Translations under genes and position numbers: made by a program | The notes under the pieces: model-generated | What the model was told of the DNA's origin: nothing | Seen by the model: only the letters and a program-made list of their open reading frames with translations | Databases searched by the model: none | Part shown: positions 1-6,122 of the stretch, one piece after another | How the letters are laid out: each line of letters begins with the position of its first letter | How positions within the stretch are numbered: the stretch's first letter is position 1 | Assembly: GCA_013336205.1 (NCBI GenBank) | Contig: JAAXUD010000129.1 | Span: 1-7,262, forward strand | DNA: 7,262 nucleotides | Direction of reading: 5' to 3' | Source: Lentimicrobium sp. | GTDB taxonomy: Bacteria > Bacteroidota > Bacteroidia > Bacteroidales > Lentimicrobiaceae

Positions 1-252
1 CCGGGCGGTATAGGCTGTTGCCTTGTTTGTCAGTACTTTATTGGTTCTTCTGAGTACTTCAGAGTTTTCAGCGTCAGCATATACTGCATAAACTTCTGCT
101 GAGCGGGTGGTTTGCACCCACAACATCGCCTCACGCATATCTGCATAACCCGGCATAGGACCAGCCTGAAGCAATGGATTGAGGATAGTTTGCGCACTTA
201 TGGTTATTGCAAGGGCTGCAAAAGCCAGAAAACTTAAAATGAATTTTCTCAT
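1..252 (-). CDS. PhoD-like (alkaline phosphatase D family) phosphatase, N-terminal 84 residues only
   Basis: The minus-strand frame opens with ATG at 252-250 and stays open to the left edge, giving 84 residues of a truncated gene. Residues 1-20 are a Sec-type signal peptide (MRKF followed by a hydrophobic stretch ending ITISA, with cleavage before Gln21). There is no twin-arginine motif, unlike classical Bacillus PhoD. After it comes LQAGPMPGYADMREAMLWVQT (about residues 25-45), which resembles the start of the N-terminal beta-sandwich domain of Bacteroidota PhoD-like phosphatases. These are exported metal-dependent phosphomonoesterases/diesterases; the metal-binding domain lies outside the window, so activity cannot be judged. 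The start codon overlaps the stop of the upstream NPP-type gene (ATGA at 252-249), so the two are probably cotranscribed and translationally coupled. The family call rests on the N-terminal motif only; another two-domain metallophosphoesterase is possible. Confidence 0.72.
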   Translation of the reverse strand, partial: MRKFILSFLAFAALAITISAQTILNPLLQAGPMPGYADMREAMLWVQTTRSAEVYAVYADAENSEVLRRTNKVLTNKATAYTAR

Positions 253-1484
253 GGTTGTGGTTTTAGCATCCCGATCACATGATCAAGATCACCATCTGTT
301 TTGGCCGGGATAATTCCAAGTAAATGAGCCAGTAAAGGGTAAATATCAGTATTCTGAAATGAAGGATGAACATAGCCTTGTTTAAATGCGGGGCCGGCGG
401 CATAAAAAATGGCGTGAATATCCGTATTCCGTATATCATAGCCGTGTGTTCCTCCGGTAAATGATTCTTTTGGCTGATTCAGCGTAACACACCAGGCAGA
501 GTCGGCAACTACAATGACATCACCAACACGCTGATTGGTTCCGTAATTCAGATATTCCGGCACCTCAGCAGGTTTCCATACCTGCAGGTGTGCGGCTTTC
601 TTCAGCGCTGAGTAGGCAGAGTCAATCCAGGCGCCCTCTGCATAAAGGTTAAAGTTCGGGTTGCCGCCTTCAATCCTTACCGGCCAACTTTCGGGAATGT
701 AATTTCTAAGTGCGATATTCCTTTCGGAGGAGATCGGTCCCATGCCATGGTCAGAAACCACAATAAAGTTGATGCAATCAGCATCCGGTAGCTGTTTGAT
801 GCGTTGGTAAAGAATGCCGGTAAGGCTATCCAGTTCATGAACCAGTTTCAGTGTGCGGGAATCATCGGGGCCATATTCATGTCCAATGCCATCGGGTTCA
901 TGATAATAACCCATAAGAAGCCGGGGTCGTTGCGATGCAGGCAGGCTCAGCCATTTTATAATAGTATCGATACGTTGGATAAAAGGAACGCTTTCATCGT
1001 ACATTTTCCAGTGATCAGGGTGTTTTCCCTGAATGGCTACATCTGTACCAACCCAATAGAAGGAGGCTGTTTTTAAGCCCTGATTCATGGCTGTGATCCA
1101 GATAGGTTCACCTCCGTAGAATTCAGGGTTAAACCTTGCCTGCTTGTTGCCGATTGCATAAGCTTTATCCATCCGGCGATCAAAGAACGAGTTGTTCACC
1201 AGCCCGTGATGGTCAGGAACCAGTCCGGTAGCGATGGTGTAGTGATTCGGGAATGTTTTTGAAGGGAAGGAGGGAATCAGTGAAATCGCTTTTACGCCTT
1301 CTGTTGCGAGCAGATCTAGTGTTGGGGTGTGGGTCTTTTGCGGATAATCCCAGCGAAAGCCATCGAGAGAAAGGATTACAGTTGTTTGTTTGCTAAGGCA
1401 TTGGGCATTCGGATATTTAACAAATCCTAAAATTATAATAATCAGTATGGCTGTTTTTCTTATCAATTGGGGCAGCTGTCTCAT
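249..1484 (-). CDS. Exported NPP-type nucleotide pyrophosphatase/phosphodiesterase (alkaline phosphatase superfamily)
   Basis: This 411-residue protein is full length for bacterial NPP enzymes, which hydrolyse phosphodiester or pyrophosphate bonds using two zinc ions and a Thr nucleophile. Residues 1-27 look like a Sec signal peptide (hydrophobic AILIIIILGF, cleavage near PNA/Q). The complete catalytic set can be placed: Asp41 (LDGFRWDY), nucleophile Thr77 (SKTFPNHYT), Asn98 (LVNNSFFD), Asp198 and His202 (EPDGIGHEYGP), Asp245 and His246 (VVSDHGM) and His347 (GGTHGYD). Spacings between these residues agree with those known for the Xanthomonas enzyme, so activity is expected in the periplasm or at the cell surface. 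The substrate (nucleotides, lipid headgroups or other diesters) cannot be read from sequence. The gene follows the receptor gene but is separated by a strong terminator, and its stop overlaps the start of the PhoD-like gene by four bases. Cys29 is not in a lipobox context. Confidence 0.93.
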   Translation of the reverse strand: MRQLPQLIRKTAILIIIILGFVKYPNAQCLSKQTTVILSLDGFRWDYPQKTHTPTLDLLATEGVKAISLIPSFPSKTFPNHYTIATGLVPDHHGLVNNSFFDRRMDKAYAIGNKQARFNPEFYGGEPIWITAMNQGLKTASFYWVGTDVAIQGKHPDHWKMYDESVPFIQRIDTIIKWLSLPASQRPRLLMGYYHEPDGIGHEYGPDDSRTLKLVHELDSLTGILYQRIKQLPDADCINFIVVSDHGMGPISSERNIALRNYIPESWPVRIEGGNPNFNLYAEGAWIDSAYSALKKAAHLQVWKPAEVPEYLNYGTNQRVGDVIVVADSAWCVTLNQPKESFTGGTHGYDIRNTDIHAIFYAAGPAFKQGYVHPSFQNTDIYPLLAHLLGIIPAKTDGDLDHVIGMLKPQP

Positions 1485-1503
1485 AGTGTCAGTTTTTCAG
1501 ATT

Positions 1504-1511
1504 CAAATTTA
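1504..1511 (-). promoter_or_regulatory. Candidate -7 box of the NPP gene promoter
   Basis: On the minus strand this reads TAAATTTG, a full match to the Bacteroidota -7 consensus TAnnTTTG. It lies between the terminator of the receptor gene and the NPP start, leaving a leader of roughly a dozen bases. No TTTG -33 element sits at the usual 19-21 bp spacing; that position falls in the terminator stem. The box would let the NPP-PhoD pair be expressed independently of the receptor. Confidence 0.42.
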
Positions 1512-1515
1512 GCGT

Positions 1516-1551
1516 AAAAAAAAGAGTCCCGGACACCGGGACTCTTTTTTT
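1516..1551 (-). terminator. Rho-independent terminator of the receptor gene
   Basis: A perfect 9-bp GC-rich stem (1524-1532 pairs with 1536-1544, GAGTCCCGG against CCGGGACTC) closes a three-base loop. It is flanked by eight A on the left and seven T on the right of the plus strand. Read on the minus strand, the hairpin is followed by eight U, and it starts 18 bases after the receptor stop codon, so it should terminate that transcript. The symmetric A and T tracts would also let it work in the opposite direction, but no plus-strand gene approaches it. Confidence 0.93.
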
Positions 1552-1569
1552 AAGAATCAGTTACATGAA

Positions 1570-4500
1570 TTAGTTGAAGATATATCTGACGGTAAGCTGT
1601 CCCTGCCATCTTGAACTGAGAATGCCAGAATCGTCAATTGCCCATGTTTCGCCTTTAGGTTTTTTAAAGGAGAATTTCGGAGTTGTATTGTCATCTTCGA
1701 ATCCTTCCATTTTAACCAGCGGGTAGTTGTTATAATAAGCGCCTGAAGAGTAATAAATACGTCCCCAGTCTTTGTTGATCAGGTTGCCAAGGTTAAAGAT
1801 ATCAAAAGCAACCTGTAAGGTATTGCGTTTTCCGCCAGCGTTAATAAAGAAATCCTGTGCAATACGGAAGTCGAATATATTCATGAAAGGAACGCGTGAG
1901 TGGTTTCTTTCAACGTAATCGCCACGACGTCCGCTCAGGTATTCGTCACCTTCGATGAAAGCGTTGAGGTCTGTCCACTGCTGGGCAGCTGAAAGTGTTA
2001 CATTGCCATCGGCATCTTTCAGGTCGATCAGGTTGATGTCGTTTTCATCAACAGGAACGTACATAAGTTCGAGGCTGTTGTTGTCTTCTCCCAGGTATTT
2101 TGATGAACCATCGGCATATCCGTATGAGAAGCTGGCACCTGACTGACCTGTATAGAATAAGGAAACAGTAGTGGCAGTATGTTTGAGATATTCTTTCTTA
2201 TAAGAGAGAAAACCTACGATGCGTGAACCCATGTCGAAGTCTGAAATAGCCAGGTCGATGTCATTTTTTCCACGTACGTTTGGAACCCTCCATTGTGAGG
2301 AGTTTTGTGAGGAAACGCCGTCATTCATAGATTTGGCATGACCAAGGTTATAAGCAATGCTTCCTGCTAAACCGTTGCTGAAAGTTTTCTGCAACTGAGC
2401 GGTGATGTTATAGGAATAACCTTCTTTGGTGTTGGTGCCAAGGATAATATCGGTGTATTTCCTTGATGAGCTGGTATTCGGGTCAGTTCCAAGTGCGATT
2501 TTTGACCAGATAGGACGATTGTCGCCAGTTCCGGTAAGTTCACCTGTTTTTTCATAAGCCAGGTTATAATACAGCACGTTATTGAGGGTTTTAGTATAGG
2601 TAGCCTCAAATGTTCCGACTATACCATAAGGCAGTTTTTTGTCAACTGCGATACTTGTACGGAAAACTTTCGGGAATTTGAATTCCTTGGCAAAAATATC
2701 TACCTGTCCTGAAGGCTGTGTCGGAGGAACTGAAGGCTGGTTGTCCCACTCAGGGTTGAAGATCAACTCAGGTGAACCGGCTGCAGTTATACGCATACCA
2801 CCGGTCATTACAGCATTGTTCTGGAAGGAAGCACCTGGCCATACATAAGGAATACGGCTGGTAAAGAGACCTGCACCGCCACGGATCTGGAAGCTCTGAT
2901 CACCTTTAACATCGTAGTTGAAACCAAAACGCGGGTTCAGCATAATAGCAACATCAGGTGTCTGGCCTGTTTGGGCTCCTTCAAGATCCCAGCCGGCTTC
3001 TTCAAGAATAGGAATAACATTGTCGTTGAAATCTGTATTTAAAGATGGTTGATCAAGGAACATCGGCATATCGACGCGTAAACCAAGGGTAACTTTGAGT
3101 TTATCGTTTACCTGAATCTCATCCTGGGCATAGAGTCCTATCTGAAGTGCATTGAATTCTGCTGCAGCCTTTGATCCGTCGCCGGTAATGTCGTCAACTG
3201 CCGAGAAAGTACGGTCGAACTGGTAAGCCGGAGCACCTGAAAGGAAGTCGTCGATGCTGTTGAACTGGTATGATCCGAAATTCTGGCGGATAAAGAGATT
3301 GTACATCTTGTAGAACTCGTTGTGTGTTCCAAAGGTGATGGTATGTTTGCCTTTGTACAACTCAAAATTATCGGTAAGGGTGATAATGTCCTGGTTCAGC
3401 ATGTTACCGGTTGAGAATTCTTCTGATCCGAAGTAAATGTTGGAAGAACCATCTTTGATCCTTACGTATGGGAAATTGCTGCCCATCGGGTCGCGGTCGT
3501 CACGAACAAAGGTAAAACCCATAATCAGACTATTACTCATTTTGTTGCTGATATTGCTCTTGAGCTCTATCGCTGAGGAATTGGTCGTTGATGGGAAATA
3601 GATACCAGAGTTGGCAAAACGGATAGCAGTAATGCTTGAATTTGAAGGGCTGTATTGTTCAGCTTTGGTGTACTGGTGGCGAACCATCAGTTTGTGAACT
3701 TTGTTGATGTTCCAGTCGAGGCGGGCAAAGAATTTGGTTCCGTCAAGGGTTCTGTTAACATCGGTATATCCACCTGCGTCGTAGCCATAACCACTTAATT
3801 TGGTTGAAAGCTGACCTAGCTGGTCAGCGGTAACTTCACCATTGTAGGTTGAGAAGTCAAAAGGCTGTGGTGTTTCATCCTGCTGAATTTCAGCATTAAC
3901 AAAGAAGAAGAGTTTATCCTTAATGATCGGACCTCCAAGGCGGAAGCCATAAGTGTTTGATGCAAAAGGGTTTAGTTTTTTACGATCAGCGGTTTCATCA
4001 TCGGTTGGTGTTTTACCTGCAAAGCCTTCATTGCGGGTAACGTAATAAGCAGAACCCTGGAATTCATTGTTACCACGGCGGGTAACAGCATTAATACCGG
4101 CTCCGGCAAATCCGCCCAGTTTAATGTCGTAAGGTGCAACCTGGATAGAAACCTGCTCAATAATATCCATTGAGAATGGGGAAATGCCGGTTTGTCCACC
4201 GTTGGTTCCCTGATCGGTTAATCCGAAAACATCGTTGTTAACAGCACCGTCAATGTAAATTGCATTGTACCTGTTGTTGGTACCGGCAATTTCAATACCT
4301 CCGCCCTGAGTAACCCTGGCCTGGGGGGTTAAACGGGTGTAATCGGAAAAGTTACGGCCAATAGATGGCATTCTCTCGATGGTTTCAAGACTTACATTGG
4401 TTTCTGCACCTGTGCGGTTTCCGTCAAAAATATCATAACGGGCACCAACAACCTCTACACCCGTAAGGGTTGAGGCCTTTTCGCTCAGTTTGGTACTTAG

Positions 4501-4836
4501 CTTAAAAGTCTGACCAAGGTTAAGGTAAACTTCACTGTTGGTGTAGCTTTCGAAGCCAACGTAGGAGACGGTAACTTTGTATGGTCCTCCAACGTTCATG
4601 TTGGGAATACGATAGTTGCCATCAATGTCGGTTGTGGTGCCAAATTGCGAACCTGAAGGCGTATGAACGGCAATTACAGTTGCGCCCGGCAGACTCTCTC
4701 CGTTTGAACCGGTAATTTTGCCATTCATTCCTGAAGTTGTAACCTGCCCCACAGCAACGGTTACACTCAGTACAAAAGCTGCTATCAGCAGAAGCTGACT
4801 GCGGAACCTTTGAATCAAATTGTTGGGTTTTCTCAT
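1570..4836 (-). CDS. Oar-like TonB-dependent outer-membrane receptor with carboxypeptidase-regulatory-like N-terminal domain
   Basis: This 1088-residue protein is an energised outer-membrane transporter or export gate driven by TonB-ExbBD. Residues 1-30 are a Sec signal peptide (hydrophobic LLLIAAFVLSVTVAVG, mature from Gln31). Residues 35-117 form a carboxypeptidase-regulatory-like beta domain (ITGSNGESLPGATVIAV, then GTTTDIDGNYRIPNM, then VSYVGFE). A plug domain spans about 127-255, with VEVVGARYD, then MPSIGRNFSDYTRLTPQ, IYIDGAVNNDVFGL, and INAVTRRGNNEFQGSAYY leading into the barrel. The remaining roughly 830 residues are a 22-stranded-type barrel ending in QLTVRYIFN. The plug motifs and length fit the Oar-like branch (named after Myxococcus Oar, which is needed for secretion of protease PopC) rather than canonical SusC; no SusD partner is adjacent. 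The substrate is unknown. It has its own promoter (4945-4952) and terminator. The start is set by the signal peptide and the CA-rich, SD-less leader. Receptor family is secure; the Oar-like subfamily is less so. Confidence 0.92.
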   Translation of the reverse strand: MRKPNNLIQRFRSQLLLIAAFVLSVTVAVGQVTTSGMNGKITGSNGESLPGATVIAVHTPSGSQFGTTTDIDGNYRIPNMNVGGPYKVTVSYVGFESYTNSEVYLNLGQTFKLSTKLSEKASTLTGVEVVGARYDIFDGNRTGAETNVSLETIERMPSIGRNFSDYTRLTPQARVTQGGGIEIAGTNNRYNAIYIDGAVNNDVFGLTDQGTNGGQTGISPFSMDIIEQVSIQVAPYDIKLGGFAGAGINAVTRRGNNEFQGSAYYVTRNEGFAGKTPTDDETADRKKLNPFASNTYGFRLGGPIIKDKLFFFVNAEIQQDETPQPFDFSTYNGEVTADQLGQLSTKLSGYGYDAGGYTDVNRTLDGTKFFARLDWNINKVHKLMVRHQYTKAEQYSPSNSSITAIRFANSGIYFPSTTNSSAIELKSNISNKMSNSLIMGFTFVRDDRDPMGSNFPYVRIKDGSSNIYFGSEEFSTGNMLNQDIITLTDNFELYKGKHTITFGTHNEFYKMYNLFIRQNFGSYQFNSIDDFLSGAPAYQFDRTFSAVDDITGDGSKAAAEFNALQIGLYAQDEIQVNDKLKVTLGLRVDMPMFLDQPSLNTDFNDNVIPILEEAGWDLEGAQTGQTPDVAIMLNPRFGFNYDVKGDQSFQIRGGAGLFTSRIPYVWPGASFQNNAVMTGGMRITAAGSPELIFNPEWDNQPSVPPTQPSGQVDIFAKEFKFPKVFRTSIAVDKKLPYGIVGTFEATYTKTLNNVLYYNLAYEKTGELTGTGDNRPIWSKIALGTDPNTSSSRKYTDIILGTNTKEGYSYNITAQLQKTFSNGLAGSIAYNLGHAKSMNDGVSSQNSSQWRVPNVRGKNDIDLAISDFDMGSRIVGFLSYKKEYLKHTATTVSLFYTGQSGASFSYGYADGSSKYLGEDNNSLELMYVPVDENDINLIDLKDADGNVTLSAAQQWTDLNAFIEGDEYLSGRRGDYVERNHSRVPFMNIFDFRIAQDFFINAGGKRNTLQVAFDIFNLGNLINKDWGRIYYSSGAYYNNYPLVKMEGFEDDNTTPKFSFKKPKGETWAIDDSGILSSRWQGQLTVRYIFN

Positions 4837-4878
4837 GGTTTGTTGTTTTGGTTGACTTACAATTATTGTTGATTAATT

Positions 4879-4888
4879 ATGTTAAGAA
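4879..4888 (+). repeat. 10-bp direct repeat ATGTTAAGAA, copy in receptor leader
   Basis: ATGTTAAGAA occurs here, within the predicted receptor leader, and again at 4983-4992, upstream of its promoter and overlapping the right arm of the dyad cluster. The copies are 104 bases apart and continue with similar but not identical bases. They could be paired sites for one regulator, or chance in AT-rich DNA. Confidence 0.3.
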
Positions 4889-4944
4889 GTATTTGTGCTG
4901 TTCGGGTTTAAGATGCAGTTCGCGATTTTCCTTTAAATTTGGTG

Positions 4945-4952
4945 CAAAAGTA
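4945..4952 (-). promoter_or_regulatory. -7 box of the receptor gene promoter
   Basis: The minus strand reads TACTTTTGCACC here, an excellent match to the Bacteroidota -7 box TAnnTTTG. Transcription would start near 4938-4940, giving an untranslated leader of about 100 bases that ends in the CA-rich run CCAAAACAACAAACC before ATG. The -33 position (about 4972-4975) has no TTTG; instead it lies inside overlapping inverted repeats, which suggests dependence on a regulator (inference). Confidence 0.72.
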
Positions 4953-4964
4953 GTTTTATACATT

Positions 4965-4989
4965 TTAACCTGTATCAGGCTGATGTTAA
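4965..4989. promoter_or_regulatory. Overlapping dyads upstream of the receptor promoter, possible operator
   Basis: Three inverted repeats interlock in 25 bases: TTAAC (4965-4969) with GTTAA (4985-4989); ATCAG-G-CTGAT (4974-4984); and CCTG-TAT-CAGG (4969-4979). They cover the place where a -33 element would be expected, just upstream of the -7 box. This is the layout expected of a regulator binding site, but no family-specific consensus is recognised, so its function is inference. The centres differ by a few bases (4977, 4979, 4974), so they are alternative rather than one single palindrome. Confidence 0.4.
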
Positions 4990-5003
4990 GAAAATATTAA
5001 TTC

Positions 5004-5015
5004 TCAAAGCTTTGA
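5004..5015. repeat. Perfect 12-bp palindrome TCAAAGCTTTGA
   Basis: A 12-base sequence identical to its own reverse complement lies between the peptidase stop and the receptor promoter, about 55 bases upstream of the -7 box. With no loop and no adjacent T run it is not a terminator. It could be a protein-binding site or chance in AT-rich DNA. Confidence 0.35.
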
Positions 5016-5035
5016 TTCGATTGGGTTTGCTCATT

Positions 5036-5830
5036 TTATTCCGATATAGATTGTTCTGTAAATCTTTTAATTACCCTTAGTTTGTGGGAATAATTTCCAT
5101 CTTTTCTGTTAAAAATTCCATGATGATCCAGAGGATCAATCCTTACCTCGCCTGAAGCATGAATAATACTCCCACGCCCGGTTATTATTCCGGTGTGGGT
5201 GATTTTACCTTCTTCATTATCGAAAAATGCAACATCTCCGGCCCTGGATTCTTCAATAAGATTGATCAGTATGCCCTGATTTACCTGCTGGCTGGCATCA
5301 CGCAGCAGGTTAATTCCTTTTATTTTGAAAACAATCTGAACAAGCCCGGAACAATCGATGCCATAGGGCGACCTGCCTCCCCACAAATAGGGTGTGTTAA
5401 GAAACAAAGAGGCAGTTTCGGCAATTTCATCCGGGTGGTTCAATAATGGCGGATAACTTTCACCTTCAGCAAGGTGGTAATCACCCCCCGGACCAACAAA
5501 TATTCCGTCAGACAGGGTATGCAAGGTGCTGCCGATAACAAGATTAAGTGCCGGCCTTCCCTGTGTTACAAGTAGCGCGGAAATGTCTGTAACTATCTGT
5601 TTATCACAAATGTTCAATGCGCTGATTGTTTGATCTGCAAGAAGTTTGATTTGTTTCTGATCGCACCAGCCTTCGTAAGAATCGTGAAGACTCCGGATTT
5701 TAAGCCATTGCCCGGAAATATCAATAACCTCAATCATATCGCCAAAAAGCAACTGATTGACCATTTCAGATTTCTCTGAGGGCTCAGCTCTCACTGCAAC
5801 AAGTGAAAGGTAACAGATACCGCCTGTCAT
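5036..5830 (-). CDS. NlpC/P60 (C40) peptidase with SH3 domains, probably cytoplasmic murein-peptide endopeptidase (DPP VI/YkfC type)
   Basis: This 264-residue cysteine peptidase probably cleaves gamma-D-glutamyl-diamino-acid bonds in peptidoglycan-derived peptides. Residues 4-63 are a bacterial SH3 domain (VAVRAEPSEKSEM, QLLFGDMIEVI, WLKIRS, YEGWCD); about 70-125 form a second SH3-like segment; about 132-258 are the NlpC/P60 domain. The catalytic residues are Cys160 (GIDCSGLV) and His212 (ITHTGI), with His224 (IIHASG) as the third polar residue. The AGDVAFF motif at 197-203 is typical. No signal peptide is present, and the N-terminus GICYLSLVAVRAEPS fits the normal start of this family, so the protein is likely cytoplasmic, as for Bacillus dipeptidyl-peptidase VI; that suggests recycling of imported wall peptides rather than attack on the sacculus. 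No convincing terminator follows the stop, so some read-through into the receptor leader is possible. Exact substrate is inferred. Confidence 0.9.
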   Translation of the reverse strand: MTGGICYLSLVAVRAEPSEKSEMVNQLLFGDMIEVIDISGQWLKIRSLHDSYEGWCDQKQIKLLADQTISALNICDKQIVTDISALLVTQGRPALNLVIGSTLHTLSDGIFVGPGGDYHLAEGESYPPLLNHPDEIAETASLFLNTPYLWGGRSPYGIDCSGLVQIVFKIKGINLLRDASQQVNQGILINLIEESRAGDVAFFDNEEGKITHTGIITGRGSIIHASGEVRIDPLDHHGIFNRKDGNYSHKLRVIKRFTEQSISE

Positions 5831-5855
5831 TGATAGGTGAAACTTGTGTTTGCAG

Positions 5856-5863
5856 CAAATATA
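5856..5863 (-). promoter_or_regulatory. Candidate -7 box of the NlpC/P60 peptidase promoter
   Basis: On the minus strand this reads TATATTTG, a full match to TAnnTTTG, 25 bases before the ATG. A weak -33-like TTTA lies at 5885-5888, 21 bases further upstream, which is acceptable spacing. The implied leader is under 20 bases. Confidence 0.52.
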
Positions 5864-6054
5864 TTGAAATATTTAGGTGTTGACTAAAGAAGTAATTAAC
5901 AGGTATGGAGAATTTGTTGAAAACTTCTTGTTTGCCTTTTTGTTTAAATTAATTTGTGCCTTGATAATGTGCTATTTAACGAGCGTAACTATTGATTTCT
6001 TTGTTTCTCAGCCTTCTCCTGTTTTTGAGTTTTTTTTTAATAAGTATTCTTTTG

Positions 6055-6062
6055 TATATTCG
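6055..6062 (+). promoter_or_regulatory. Weak candidate -7 box of the HD-hydrolase promoter
   Basis: TATATTCG differs from TAnnTTTG at one base and is preceded by TTTTG. It would give a leader of about 50 bases carrying two small, mutually exclusive hairpins (6077-6090 and 6088-6112). No -33 TTTG is at proper spacing, so other T-rich sites upstream, such as TTAATTTG at 5949-5956, are also possible. Confidence 0.3.
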
Positions 6063-6122
6063 TGGTTTACATCCTGCCGCGCTTTTGCGGGATTTATGCC
6101 GGTTTATTCCCGAACTTAAACT

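Larger units (their letters stand above)
5831..6122. other. Divergent intergenic region between peptidase and HD-hydrolase genes
   Basis: This 292-bp spacer holds the divergent starts. It is AT-rich, and 5990-6060 is strikingly pyrimidine-rich on the plus strand, including a run of nine T at 6030-6038. Open frames exist on both strands, but their translations are biased products of the T tracts (many Phe/Tyr, or Lys/Arg on the other strand) and do not look like proteins. No RNA gene or terminator is evident. Confidence 0.6.

Noticed and set aside
1395..1484. Lipoprotein signal on the NPP protein (Cys29)
   Set aside because: The residue before Cys29 is Gln, not Gly/Ala/Ser, so there is no lipobox; cleavage by signal peptidase I at PNA/Q is more likely.
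1570..4836. Canonical SusC of a SusCD glycan-uptake pair
   Set aside because: No SusD-like lipoprotein gene or glycoside hydrolase is adjacent, and the plug motifs fit Oar-like receptors better.
5004..5035. Terminator after the NlpC/P60 peptidase gene
   Set aside because: The only symmetry is a loop-less AT-rich palindrome without a following U tract on the minus strand.
6007..6038. Plus-strand terminator at CTCA...TGAG followed by nine T
   Set aside because: The stem is only four base pairs with a 15-base loop, and no plus-strand gene ends before it.
5877..6119. Plus-strand open frame of 80 codons in the divergent spacer
   Set aside because: It begins with GTG, its composition follows the T-rich DNA (excess Phe, Tyr and Leu), it overlaps the peptidase promoter region, and it shows no recognisable motif.
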